Assembly (NCBI GenBank): GCA_019095985.1
Contig: CM032669.1
Coordinates: 41,086,922 to 41,150,921 of the forward strand
DNA from: Streblospio benedicti
Taxonomy: Eukaryota > Annelida > Polychaeta > Spionida > Spionidae
Length of the DNA: 64,000 bases
Reading direction: 5' to 3'
Part shown: positions 11,319 through 22,339 of the stretch, in pieces
How the letters are laid out: every line of letters starts with the position of its first letter
Numbering within the stretch: the first letter of the stretch is position 1
Position numbers and translations under genes: made by a program
Notes under the pieces: generated by a model
What the model was told of the DNA's origin: nothing
Database searches by the model: none
The model's input: only the letters and a program-made list of their open reading frames with translations

Positions 11319-11390
11319 ACTGTGAATCTCCAAAAAGTGACCACCTCTTTATAGCAGCCAGTCCCTCGAGTGGTCTTAACAGAAGTTACA
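11319..11390 (-). mobile_element. Family P MITE, internally deleted
   Basis: AATCTCCAAAAAGTGACCACC and CGAGTGGTCTTAACAGAAG: both ends present in weak form, with the middle missing. It lies directly after the family Q element ending near 11307. Confidence 0.55.
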
Positions 11391-11599
11391 TTTAATCTCT
11401 TGTCTAGCTGTAGTAGGATGCATGTTCATTGAATTATTAAGTTATTGTACTGCTTGACCCAGTCACACACATACCATAACATACACATCTGCTGCCTATG
11501 ATTATTATCTAATTTGAAATGAACTTTGTGAACCGAAAATTCTTTTTCTGACATACAAGACTATGGAAGATATTAGCAGTTATGCATAGGGCGCATTAA

Positions 11600-11712
11600 G
11601 CAGCAATGTCAGTCTACTGCCAGTCTATGACCAAAATCTTATACAGACGGTCATAATCATCGAGTGCTCCGTGCGACGGTGGCTGCAGAAGTTTGGCTTG
11701 CCAAACTTCTGC
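11600..11712 (-). pseudogene. Possible piggyBac-type transposase scrap ending in a palindrome
   Basis: The minus strand reads HGALDDYDRLYKILVIDWQ, ending in a stop at about 11613. DRLYKIRPxID is a recurrent piggyBac transposase segment in animals, so this could be a relic of a plain DNA transposon. It is very short, so chance is possible. The read starts inside a perfect 28-bp palindrome at 11685-11712. Confidence 0.3.
11685..11712. repeat. Perfect palindrome with 13-bp arms
   Basis: GCAGAAGTTTGGC, two T, then GCCAAACTTCTGC. Sequence outside the arms does not pair well. Confidence 0.95.
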
Positions 11713-12413
11713 TACGACTAATATCAGCAGTGCTCTGACAGTATGGAGGCAGTACGGGGACCTTACGCTAAATACTGTAATTATACAAACGATTTTCCAA
11801 CATTTTGTCGGCACAGATGAAATACTGGCACAGTGCATTCCCTGTACAATGAACGTACGAATGCCTTACTTAAGTAATCACATCGTGTGTAGAACATAAG
11901 TTGTACACGAGTGCAAAGCGTGTTTGATGCATATTGATTTCACGGCCACCCCAATAAAATAATTTCCAGTGCCAATGCACTGATAACAAACGGAGTCAGT
12001 GCGGAATTTGCCCATAACTATATAGTTGTCCCAGCATGCGGAAAACGTCATAGACACCGCAGACATCAAAACGCATTGCGGCCAACACGCCCGCTAGATG
12101 AATTGTGCCCCTTGCTTTAAATAATGGTAATGGTGTTGAGTAGTGGCCAATTCCATTGCATTTTAATGAGGGTTAGAAATTTGAGGTATGACGCATTTTT
12201 ATTCCACATCCCTGTGTGCTTATTCAGCCCCCCACCTCCACCCTAACCCCCTTCTTCCTTATGAACTTCTACTATAAAAAAATCTCATCATCACAACCAT
12301 TCTAATCCATAGAGCCCAATCACATCTGGGCAATGTTGTTAAATGAACAAAATCCGATGTGATTTGACTGTACCCTTGGTAAAGCAGGTCCTTAGCAGGA
12401 TGTCAACAACTGC

Positions 12414-12636
12414 TCCAAGCTGTAATGTTTCCTGTTACTTCCAGGCCTCCTCCCACATGCGAAAGCTTATGAACATGCAAAAATCGCTATGAAAATTAAC
12501 AACAATTTTTAGCCTCCTGCACCCCCCACCCACCTAATCTGCCTATAATGATCTCCTACCATCCAAAACCACCAGTCCAAGCTGTAACATTTCCTGTTAC
12601 ATCCAGGCCTCTTTCCCCAAACCCCCACATGTGACA
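12414..12636 (+). repeat. Direct duplication, period about 160 bp
   Basis: CCAAGCTGTAATGTTTCCTG and TTACTTCCAGGCCTC (12415) recur as CCAAGCTGTAACATTTCCTG and TTACATCCAGGCCTC (12577). C-rich tracts follow both. Confidence 0.8.
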
Positions 12637-12649
12637 AACGAGACAAGGA

Positions 12650-15285
12650 GAGAGATTTACGCCGCCCACTGCTCAAGGGTGCGACAATCACCAGCTACAG
12701 ACAACAGCCTGTCATTTTTCACGTTTCATTATGCAATAATTGACGTGTGATTATGACAGCCTTGGCGAAGAATCAAAAGGGAGACAACAAAGTGATGCAA
12801 GAACAGCGGTTTGACACAGGCTGAGTTAGGCAGGAAGATCTTTCTTCAGGCATCAAGCGTGGCCTTTAGCATCTTTTGTCCTATCGGTCGCCATTATGCA
12901 CTTAAGTGATGCAATATGCATAGTCGAAAGCTTTGTGCGGATCAATCATGGGCTTCTTTGACAGTATTTTCAAAAGCGGTGAAAGGGAGGTGGTCTATAT
13001 TTGATCGTGTGCTTTTGTAAGAAAATGATGAATTGAGAAAACAGGTGCCTTGGAAAAAGTGTACAACAATGCAATTGTGTGTCATGTGTTTGGTTTTGAT
13101 TGTGGTTTGTACATTTTATTTTTTCTATTGATTGAAGAAGCATGTTTAAACACCCTTCTGCAGGAATCCAAATGGGAAAAAACAACATTTGTATGCTGTC
13201 AATTTCTGGAAGAGTTTCTTTAAATCCATTTTAAATCCAGAGTAAATTATGAAACATGCTGATACCACTGAAAATAGCGTACTAAAACCCATATGGAACA
13301 AAATAAAATTCAATTTTGTCAATAATTACGAGATAGACGCTAAATACATGGACATTACAATCAAATTTTACATCTTAGTGTTCAGTTCCCCGACTTTTAT
13401 CTTTAGTTGAGAATTGTCATTGTTTAAGTCAAATGGGCGATAAAGTCCAAACTTGGATATTGCAAAACCTCGTAAATAACATTGATTTGACAACCCTCTA
13501 TAAATATAATCAGCCAATATAAATATTTTTGAAAGGCTGGGTATCAGCTTGTTAGGAATGTCAGTGCATTAAATCACAAAAACGGCCCTGATGTCACAAT
13601 TAATGAACATTTAGGCGTTCCGTGCACATAGGATGATTTAGTATGCAATTTAAGTTTGATAATTATGTCGTGCTTTTATTGTCGATGAATATTTTATGGC
13701 TTCCGTGAACGGATGAATCTGCGAGTTTCGTTTATCTCCAATCATTCATGAATGCTCGTCCTTTCCAACCTACCCAGGTGTAGCCAATGATATGAGATGA
13801 TAAATATTGCAAATTTGATGTCAAATTATATTATGTATGCATTTTAGACACAGTGGGAAGCCTGACGGATTGGTACTGGGGGAAAACACTTGATTGCCCT
13901 ATCGTAGTAGACCTATATTACTTCATCTATCTTTTAGAACATGTTTATTAAAAACTGTCCACCTGAATACCATGAGGGCATGATAGATTCCGTATTTGTT
14001 CACCATTATTCTTGCATTTTTACGCATTTCATTTGGGAATCGGTAAATTGTTTCCAAATCCATGATAGCGAAGCTAGCAAATGAATCAGATGAATCTAAA
14101 GCTGGGACATTTACATATAGTTTGTGTGTTTTAAAATGAAAAAGCCTCTGTAAATCGTTAGAAGATGAATGACTGATTGGAGAGCTTATGGGAAACAAAA
14201 TGCCTGATTGTAAAAGTCGTCTGCGCTTTTGCAATGACACTACAGCGTAACGTATTCTGTTAATTCTTCATCCGTCTGTCTTTTAATGATGGATGATGAT
14301 GAAGTGGCTCGTGCAAATCTGATTCCACATGCATACGAAACCTCGTCAAGGCTTGAAAGTCGAGAACTTGGATACGGATCGGGCAAAGTTTGGTGTAATC
14401 CGCCAGCGAAACTCTATTGTTAGTGTGACAGAAACTCATGGTAACCCATTAATGCAGACGTCATTGCAATGACAAGAGATGTAATTTGCCGCCCGATCTT
14501 TGACAACATTTGACGTTATCATTATGTTCGAATGATTATTCTGTTGGGCGAAATTACATAGGAGCGTGACTTTAATGCTAAATCAACTGTTTTGTCAATC
14601 AATCATCGGTTTGATAGCGAAAAGCACGTAAAATGACCGGTTTAAAATACATCGTGAGCATTTAAAAGGCAATCCATCAGACGATTTCATCAAAAAATGC
14701 ACAATTGTTACATTCAAGTCGGCATCTGATTAAAATTACCAGTCTGATATGTAACCCATATGTTGCGAACAAAAGCGAACTTATTTAAACTTCAAATAAT
14801 GCATGTTTTTTACGTCATGATAGATATCAGAGAAAATGAATTAGTTACGTATCAGGTGTATTCTGTCAATCATTTTGTTTGCCACAAATTATCACTTTCA
14901 TAGCATCAGGGTACATTTTATAACCTTAAATTATCTTTGACTTACAAGGAAAAGCTATCGTTATCTTTTCATGTTCATAATAAAGTTGTTTCGCAGATTC
15001 TCATTAAAAGTGACAGTAGGTAATTATATCAAGCAGCAAGCTCTTTTTTGCCACTTTATGCATTTCCTTTTCAATAAACTGATTTGCAGAATAAAAATGA
15101 ACAGAGTTATGCTGAGAAATCAAGGTCTCTTGATTTGTTTGAATCAGTGAAACTCAAACTTTAGAGAGTAAATAAAAAAGAATTGAGTTACAACAATTAC
15201 ATGCTGTGCAGTTATATGAAGCCAAATTGTTATTTGAATTTAAATTATTGTAATAATATCAATATAAACAGAGAGACTTGAAAAA
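12650..15285. other. Longest repeat-free AT-rich stretch
   Basis: No MITE, island or tandem block. The longest frame is 105 codons on the minus strand (13923-14240). It lacks any motif I know and gets no gene call. Confidence 0.55.
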
Positions 15286-15328
15286 TCAAAATTTTTGCCA
15301 TTGATCATGCTCAACAGCAGTACATTGT

Positions 15329-15479
15329 ACAGTAGAACTCTCTATTAACACAACCTAAGTGGTCTCAATTGAGAGGTCGTTTGTGGTGGTCTTTTATGAA
15401 GGGTTGGGACGATGAAAATGGTTTTATTATAGGGGTGGTTTCTTTGTAAAAGTAGTCTTAATTGGAAGTTATACAGGTA
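15329..15479 (+). mobile_element. Family P MITE inserted in a tandem array
   Basis: Starts CAGTAGAACTCTC. Internal GGTTTTATTATAGGGGTGG and a decayed right end GGAAGTTATACAGGTA. Its left flank (CTCAACAGCAGTACATTG) matches the unit end of the tandem array at 15529-15840, so it appears to have split that array. Confidence 0.8.
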
Positions 15480-15528
15480 CTTTACATTTTTATAAGAGAA
15501 TCTTAAAAACTTCCAAAACTGCATGAAA

Positions 15529-15840
15529 ATATCCATATGAAAACTTGACAAATTTATGGTTCATCTTCCCATTGAAAATAAGCAACTGCAGCCTTACTTA
15601 TTTAGACTTGCATTGGGAACCAAGTCAGTTGACTACTTGCTGTATCAATATCGATATGAAAACATTAAATTAACTGTTCCTCTTGCTATTGAAAACTTCT
15701 CAACTTCAGTACATAATACGTCATTCTTACTGAGAATGGTATGGACTAACTCATGTATCAATATCGATATGAAAACTTGACAAATTAATGGTTCCTCTTG
15801 CCATCGAAAGCTACTCAACTTCAGTACATTGTAAGTCATC
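15529..15840 (+). repeat. Tandem array, three units of about 114 bp
   Basis: ATATCSATATGAAAACTTGAC starts units at about 15529, 15645 and 15758. Each continues with GGTTCMTCTTSCCAT-like sequence and, in the last two, CTCAACTTCAGTACAT. A further unit end lies at 15300-15328, left of the family P copy. Confidence 0.85.
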
Positions 15841-15880
15841 TGTAATGAGGGCAGTATTGGCCCCGTCACGGCACTAACTG

Positions 15881-15907
15881 CTGTGTCAACACTGTGTGTT
15901 GACACAG
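15881..15907. repeat. Perfect inverted repeat, 11-bp arms
   Basis: CTGTGTCAACA, loop CTGTG, TGTTGACACAG, in the CpG-rich island at 15855-16170. Confidence 0.9.
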
Positions 15908-15972
15908 AACCAAGTACCAGGCGGCCAGTCAGTGGGCTAACGGCGCCACTCGACACAGCCGGTTTTGGTCTT

Positions 15973-16019
15973 GCGTGGATACCTTTGAGAGAAGTGAAGT
16001 GAAGCTAGGTTCGACTGTA
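15973..16019. mobile_element. Family P3 MITE, right-end fragment
   Basis: GTGGATACCTTTGAGAGAAG then CTAGGTTCGACTGTA matches the right end of the 56429 copy (CGCCTTTGAGAGAAGAG ... AGGTTCCACTGTA). Confidence 0.55.
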
Positions 16020-16393
16020 CTCTCGTACCCCATGTAGGCACCTCAAGCCCCCCGACATGGAGCCCTCGGCATGAGCACTCGCAGCCTGACGTAGAGGACC
16101 TCGTTCATCACGGATAGTTATAAATGTGCCGTGTGGAGGGCGCTGTATCAGCCGGCACACACTCCCAGACACGAGCCACGCATCAAGTGGTCATAGTCCA
16201 CGCACAAGTGGATTTATCACCTCTAGTTAGGCTGCTGCTGCTGCTGCTACTACTATGAGGTCTATCTATATTGTGGATGACAGTATAACTTCCCATTAAG
16301 ACCACTTGTATAAAGAGACCAACTATCTATAGATAGTGTATTTATGACCTCGAGATAGGTAGGCTGCAAGGAGAGGTCTATAATGTTTGCTTT

Positions 16394-16470
16394 TACAGTA
16401 GAACCTTCCAAGAAGACCACCTGTATATAGAGACCACCTTGATAATAAGCAGTCCTTGATAAAGAGGTTT
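16394..16470 (-). mobile_element. Family P MITE, short subtype inside a duplicated block
   Basis: CAGTAGAACCTTCCAAG, GACCACCTGTATATAGAGACC and GATAAAGAGGTTT. Related pieces at 16282-16330 and 16555-16662 belong to the same duplicated block. Confidence 0.7.
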
Positions 16471-16554
16471 AAATGTAGTTATAGTCCAAACACAATTGTA
16501 TTTATGACCTCTAATTAGGCTGCTGCTGCTACCATGTATATTTATACTGTGGGT

Positions 16555-16662
16555 GACAGTTTGGCTTCCAGTAAAACATACCCTAAGACCGCCTGTATAA
16601 AGAAACCATCCTCTGTAATAAGCAGTTCCCAGGTGGTCTTTGTCGAGAGGTTCTAACGTAAT
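16555..16662 (-). mobile_element. Family P MITE, short subtype
   Basis: CAGTTTGGCTTCCAGTAAAA at the left, and GGTGGTCTTTG then GAGAGGTTCTAACGTAA at the right. Confidence 0.65.
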
Positions 16663-16767
16663 TATAGTAGACGAATAAGTGGGCTGTTTAGGAGTGGGCC
16701 TTTATGTAAGCATGGGTTCTTGGATGTTAAGGGTAAAACTATTACCCTCATATTCTCAAAATAAAGA

Positions 16768-17003
16768 CTTCATAATGGAATGGAAAAAAAAACAACACCT
16801 GAAAAAGCCCACAATTTGCATATTTAATGACTCCGCCTTCAATGTACGGCCAAGTAACTATATCATACTAACTGTATATGATAATATCATGATGTAAGTC
16901 ACTGTGACCTCACAGTGAAGACTTCACAATGTAAAAAAAGAAAGAACATCCCAAAAAACGTGAATGATTTGCATATCATGACTCAGCCTTCAATGTACGA
17001 CCG
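16768..17003 (+). repeat. Direct duplication carrying an octamer-like ATTTGCATAT
   Basis: GACTTCATAATGG (16768) and GACTTCACAATG (16919) start two units. They end in TTTGCATATTTAATGACTCC and TTTGCATATCATGACTCAG, then CCTTCAATGTACGRCC. Unit 2 runs into the island at 17000. TTTGCATA matches the POU-domain octamer. Confidence 0.85.
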
Positions 17004-17140
17004 GCGTCTGTTGTACATCTCCAGCTTTATGAGCGCGAGGACTATCAAGGTCGTGACCCCGGCCAGAGGGGGCCCCTAAAGTCCCCCCAGTGGCCCCGTC
17101 AGCCTGTAACAGCCTGCGGATCGCTGAGCCGCTCATGAAT
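17000..17140. promoter_or_regulatory. GC-rich island between two duplications
   Basis: GTCGTGACCCCGGCCAGAGG and CGGATCGCTGAGCCGCTCATG. Local duplications run into it from the left (16768-17003) and out of it to the right (17137-17330). Confidence 0.4.
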
Positions 17141-17330
17141 TTGGGCAATATTGGACTCATCGCAGCTTTAGATGGTGTTAATCAGAAGTTTTATAGGGTT
17201 CTTTTGTATTAAGCATGTTGAGTGATGATTGTTTATGTGTTTCAATTCTAATCATCTCTCTCTATTTTGCGTTTGGGCAATAGTGGACTCATCGCAGTTT
17301 TTGATGGTGTTAATTTTGGTGTCTTGTAAA
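17137..17330 (+). repeat. Direct duplication, period about 129 bp
   Basis: TTTGGGCAATATTGGACTCA and TCGCAGCTTTAGATGGTG (17142) recur as TTTGGGCAATAGTGGACTCA and TCGCAGTTTTTGATGGTG (17271). The first unit lies at the right edge of the island at 17000. Confidence 0.9.
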
Positions 17331-17334
17331 ACAT

Positions 17335-19130
17335 GTAAATGTAAGTGATCACTGGTTATTATCAATGATGATAAGTTTCTAGCAGACTTTGCTTATGTTG
17401 GCTGAAGGTACATGTAAAATGCTCAAATATGTACTATTTGAGATAACGAATAGGTGTATTCATAATGTGTTGACGAAAAATGAAAAAAAAACTGTAGATG
17501 GATGTAACGAGATATACCTCTATGTATGTATGGTCGAATGCTTTTTTAAATTTGAAAATGTGAAAAGGAGACCTCATTCTTGAAAAAAGATATATCAATG
17601 AAAAGGATTACCATATTCCTGTGCATAATTTCCCATGGGCCTTACAATGAAGGTGGGCTTAGGGTTAGAATATAAGTTAGAAAAAAATAATTTTTCCTTG
17701 AAATAAATTAACAGTTACGTCCACCCTCAATCCCCACAAGTGACATAAGACACATGAAAAGATAATACTTAACCTCAATAAATCCTGTACTCATATGCAT
17801 ACACATATCATAAACATGCTTCGATAACGTTTCACTGTTTTCCATCAATGATTTAGAATGAACATCAGTACAAACCTTAGATGGGAGTTTAAATCAATGT
17901 TTAAAGATATATATATATCTGTGTTAATCTGCAGCCAGAATGTATCTAAAGTGATGATTATTATATAGTCGCATACCAAAAATAATATTGGTAATTTGTT
18001 TGAAAGTTTGAGTCACAGAAAGGAACAACAAAAGTATAAATGAGATAACAAGGTTCTAGTGCATATTGTGACATGTTGATTTTCTGGAAATGAGACATGT
18101 TTGCAACATATTGAACTGTTTTTTAAATGATCATTATATCCACTCATTAATGAGTAAACAAACTTCATTATCTTCTCAAAATTCCTTGTTATCATCACCA
18201 TATCTCTAACATGAGCTAGTGACAGCGGGTTTTTGTATATTTGATACTAAAACTTAAAGCCACTTTGAGTAAAAATGCTTGAAAGTGAAGACAGCAAATA
18301 ATGTTGAATAATTGACAGGGTATTAATGCGCATAGTGACGTTCTCTTGCGCGTGAGTAATTTGCTGTCATGTTGAAATACGAGGAAATACGACATGATCT
18401 CTTGATCTAGGTGCATTATTGACAGATACGTGTATGTGACGTGTATGTTTGTTCATCGGTGTGTGAATATGATTATATTATCATTTTACAGGTGCAATTT
18501 TGTTTTTAGTAATGGGTAATCATGTTTTTTCTGCCTTTTTTGAGTAATATATGGACTTTGATAAATGTCAATGGCTGTTAGCAAAGATTTATTATAGCTC
18601 TCAGGTTCCCAATATAGAAACCATAAAAGCTGGTGATTCAACTACACAAAATTGTTGCAATGTTTTACAACTGTGTAACTGTTTCATTGGTAATATAATA
18701 TGTAGTTATTATTCTTTTTCCAGATTAATCAGTCCAGAATATGCCCAAAATAGATGTTCTGAGGGACCGTTGATGTGTGACATGTATATATGGCAAATAT
18801 GGTAGGTTCATTATGCTTTAATAACTGCACAGGTTCCAAGAGCATTTTGAGCTTCTTTTGATTTACTGATCATAGGCTCATTAGGCGTCAAAATGGTACC
18901 TTGAAGTGAATAAATAAAGAATTCTAGTTACCAGAGGGATTTTCAGTAAAACTTATCATCAATTTAAAGCATGTTTGCTCACATTGCTATAAAGTGGATC
19001 TCATCATACTTCAAGATAAGCATGTTCAATTACATTTGTATCTGCTGACATATCATAACTAATCGCAACAGTTGTTTCAATAAGGTCTGCAGATATGAAC
19101 AATATGAACAACTGACCTCGTGGTTCAATA
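17335..19130. other. AT-rich desert
   Basis: No recognised element. There are short TATA tracts near 17910 and ORFs under 85 codons. Confidence 0.55.
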
Positions 19131-19137
19131 ATATTTA

Positions 19138-19234
19138 CGGTAGAACCTGTCTAATAAGACAACCTAAGTGACTGGTCTCAGTTGAGAGGTGGTCTCTTTA
19201 TAGAGGTGGCGTTAATTGGTTGTCTCTACTGTAG
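19138..19234 (+). mobile_element. Family P MITE, internally deleted
   Basis: Ends CGGTAGAACCTG and GTCTCTACTGTA, with one GAGAGGTGGTCTCTTTATAG module. Total length is about half the usual. Confidence 0.8.
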
Positions 19235-19599
19235 TCTGAATGAATAATGTGTTCCACTGTTCCAGTATTCCGTGCCATGCCCAATTTCATGGTAACGAAT
19301 GTCAGTAGCAGTAGCCAAAAACAGTTGAAGTAGCGGCTTCGGCTTTGATAAATATGCATTTTGACGTATGGTTGATGGGGCTGTTTCCCATGAAAAAAGG
19401 AAAGCTTCCGGCGCATCAATCATCCCTGCATCAAAACACATTTGTCAGCAGCAGCCCAAGCAGACAGAATGGTAATTCCCTCTGTAAATCATCACTATTT
19501 TAAACATGTTGACAATGCAAGTGCTAGTGATTTGTCAACGTTGTTTTATACCATAATGACGTGCGGGCAATACAGCACGCAATCACCGTTATAATAAAG

Positions 19600-19800
19600 A
19601 TACGTTGACGAATGACGTTACACTGCCACCACCACCTCCCCCCTTTTCTATGGCCTTTGATGACAGCTGTCTTTGAAATTTTAATTACGGGGCTTTCACC
19701 TATTGCCGTGAATCACGGGTCATGTTAACGTGTTACGGAGCGCTGTTTTGCGTGACCGGCAGAGACATTACGGTACCTGGGTCGGACATCGCCACACAAA
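19600..19800. promoter_or_regulatory. GC-rich island
   Basis: TGACGAATGACGTTACACTG, AATCACGGGTCATGTTAACG and CGTGACCGGCAGAGAC. Confidence 0.3.
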
Positions 19801-19875
19801 CACACCTTGATTGTAACGCAGCAGCATGATTTTCTTTACCTAATTATGGCAATAAATTCTGCTTCAGTGGCGTAT

Positions 19876-20043
19876 ACAGCAGAACCTCTATGAAGACCAT
19901 CTGAGCGACTGACCACAAGTGGTTCCATGAGAGGTGGTCTCTTTTCATTTTGGTCTCTAAATGAAGGTTTGGCTCTGCAAAAAATGGTCTTATTACAGAG
20001 TTGGTCTCTATATAGAGTTGGTCTTATTAGAGGTTCTAATGTT
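19876..20043 (+). mobile_element. Family P MITE, full length
   Basis: Starts CAGCAGAACCTC and ends AGAGGTTCTAATGT. All internal modules are present. The island at 20090-20530 follows. Confidence 0.85.
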
Positions 20044-20089
20044 TATAACCCATTGTACTCGTTGTGGGGATTTATGACACATCAAAGGG

Positions 20090-20530
20090 GGATAGCGGTC
20101 TTAGGATTTATAGCCCCACCAACTACTCAATAAAATATTAATATGCACAAACATTGACTGCTGCTTGTGATTTACGGCCGCCTATATTGGTGCATAATAG
20201 ACATTGCCGGGCGCGTTTAAGGCTGATGTGGCATCTTTGTGGCCCGTTCACAGCGCACACTTCCTCGTTGGGCTTTGCGGCGGATTAACCCGCTCCACTT
20301 TGATCCCCTCGTCCCAATAACACAGCGCCCCAGCATAAAAACGCGCGCCGGGGTAATAACAATAATAACACGGCCATAAATCATCGCGCGGTCCGGATAA
20401 CAATGAGGCGGCAGCCATCTTGAAATGGCGGCGGCGGGGAACTGATTAACTAGTGCAATAGCCGTGGCCACCGCTCTATAGACAGGGGCGATGAACAGTT
20501 ATTGTTCTTGCCGCAGCTTCCGCTATTGTA
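20090..20530. promoter_or_regulatory. CpG-rich island with inverted YY1-like sites
   Basis: GCAGCCATCTTGAAATGGCGGC (20412-20433) holds GCCATCTT and AATGGCGGC facing each other. GATTTACGGCCGCC and GGCCATAAATCATCGCG are also present. Family P copies flank both sides. Confidence 0.45.
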
Positions 20531-20709
20531 GAGTAGAATCTCTTTATAAGACTGTATGCAGGACTGCCTTCAAGTGGTCTCAATAGAGAGGTGATCTATT
20601 TATGGATGTATCAGGCAGCCTCTATGAAGGCTAAGGACTATACCAAAAGCTGACCTAGTAGAGAGGTGGTTGTATTATAATGGTGAACTCAATTAGAGGT
20701 TCTACTGTA
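20530..20709 (+). mobile_element. Family P MITE between two CpG islands
   Basis: Starts GAGTAGAATCTC and ends AGAGGTTCTACTGTA. CpG-rich sequence lies immediately on both sides (20090-20530 and 20700-20960). Confidence 0.85.
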
Positions 20710-20960
20710 CGACCATGAGGCCATTGTAATTAATCTCCTGCCTCGGCCCCGGACTGTCTGGGAGCAGCGGGGTGGCAAGTGAGGAGCAGACACAATAGAG
20801 CAGCAGATAGACCCGGCGGAGACGGATGGCTCCGGGAGTACAGGTTGACACCCGCAACTGGCGGCGCCCTCTTTGATCGGTGCCACCTCTATTGTCCGAG
20901 GCCGTGATTTAGCGCGTCCATCGCTCACTTATAATTGGCAATATGCTGTAAACTGGGGGT
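20700..20960. promoter_or_regulatory. CpG-rich island flanked by two family P copies
   Basis: CTCCTGCCTCGGCCCCGG, ACCCGGCGGAGACGG and GTGATTTAGCGCG. Confidence 0.4.
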
Positions 20961-20974
20961 GGCTGTCACTCACA

Positions 20975-21150
20975 TACAGCAGAATCTCCAATTGAGACGA
21001 GCTATACAAAGAGGCCGCCTATATAACGAGACAATGTTTCAGAGTCCCAAAGTAACAAAACCAACAGGAACCTCCATAAAGAGACCACCTCTGTATTGAG
21101 ACCACTTGAGGCTTGCCCTCTGGTGGTCCTAATAGAGAGGTTGCACTGTA
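20975..21150 (-). mobile_element. Family P MITE, full length
   Basis: Starts CAGCAGAATCTCC and ends GAGAGGTTGCACTGTA. It forms the right edge of the 20700-20960 island. Confidence 0.85.
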
Positions 21151-21159
21151 TATTGTCCG

Positions 21160-22140
21160 GATAGTGCGGATTCACAATGGTAGCTGTCAGCCATGGAGGA
21201 GCTCCACTATTACTACTAGCATCGTAGAAATGTGATGGAGTCTCCGTGGCACCTTCCTATTTATGGCATGGCATGCTGACAGGTTGATGTCAGTCACTTT
21301 ATTGTGGGCAGAAAAATGAGTTCTAGTGTGTAATAGATCATGGCCACATGGACTAGAGATGTCAATTTCACCCAGTTTTTGATATTCGAAGCTTTGGCGG
21401 TTTTGAGAGTCGAAGCTTCGGCATTGAAAGGGGCGGGGCATTCTGTTGAACTTACTCAACGCAGGCAAGAGTTTAGTCAGGGCGATGTAAGAAGAAAGAC
21501 AAAACAATGAAATATCATGCTATTTACATGTTAGTTACATTTAGATATTTAGACCACTTATATACCCATTGAAAAAAAAATATTGATCATTATGAGGTTT
21601 TGTGAGTATAATGTAAGTGCTTACTGCTAACACTTCATCACTAATCAAAAGAAGCAATAAAGGAACCAATACTATCTCCTGTGAATTGGTTGTAATTAAA
21701 TAAAGTGTTAAACTGGTATAACCGAAGATTAGTTAAATTGATAACCACATTCACTTATGTAACTTGCCATCTCAAAGGTTTGGACGCAACATAAGTACTC
21801 ACCTTGAATGACAGCCGACAGCTCTTTGGTCTATGCAACCGGAGAATAATAGTATGAGACCAACCGCCCCGGCAAATAGTTAGTAATTATTCAGCTGTAT
21901 AATACCTTATAAGTATGTAGCTGTAAACTATATCAATTATTGGCAGGTAAAAATAAATTATCAAAGCATTCGAATCCTGTTTCATGGTTCAAAGCTTCGC
22001 TGTAGGGGCTGAAGCTTCGAACTATCTTGACATATCTAACATGGATACATAAGATCTTGGTTTTCACCCCTGTGTGGCTTCAGATAGCTCATGATGCAGG
22101 CTATGCCTTATGGTTAGGCAGTTTGAATATAATGCAGATA
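21160..22140. other. Unique AT-rich stretch
   Basis: TTCGAAGCTTYGGC-like words recur four times (21387, 21412, 21991, 22013) in both orientations, otherwise nothing is recognised. Confidence 0.5.
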
Positions 22141-22147
22141 AACAACT

Positions 22148-22330
22148 TACAGTAGAAACTCATTATCTCAAATATTTAGAAGCACCATTAAAATATTCTA
22201 GATGTATAGCCACTATTCGAGACAACCAACTAATATTTGGTCATAGTGTAGTTGAAGGGAAATGAAACTGACATTGAGGTAACAGAAAATTTAAGATAAG
22301 CAATGTCCAGATGACAGAGTTCTACTGTAT
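22148..22330. mobile_element. Family P2 MITE (pogo/Tigger-like)
   Basis: CAGTAGAAACTCATTATCTC at the left and ACAGAGTTCTACTG at the right, inside TA...TA. The body differs from family P (TTCGAGACAACC, AGATAAGCAATGTCCAGATG). TIRs of the form CAGTAGAACCTCnATTATCT are known for Tigger-like elements. Confidence 0.8.
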
Positions 22331-22339
22331 TATGGATTG

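Larger units (their letters stand above)
15855..16170. promoter_or_regulatory. CpG-rich island
   Basis: GCCCCGTCACGGC, an inverted repeat at 15881 and ATCACGGATAGTTATAAATG. A P3 MITE end lies within. Confidence 0.35.
16186..16665 (+). repeat. Duplicated block of about 290 bp with GCT repeats and MITE pieces
   Basis: GGTCATAGTCCACGCACAAG (16189) matches AGTTATAGTCCAAACACAAT (16475). Both are followed by CACCTCTAGTTAGGCTGCTG-like sequence and then by a short family P piece. Confidence 0.8.

Noticed and set aside
13923-14240. 105-codon minus frame in the AT-rich desert
   Set aside because: Reads smoothly in parts but has no known motif. Kept only as a weak possibility to test with RNA data.
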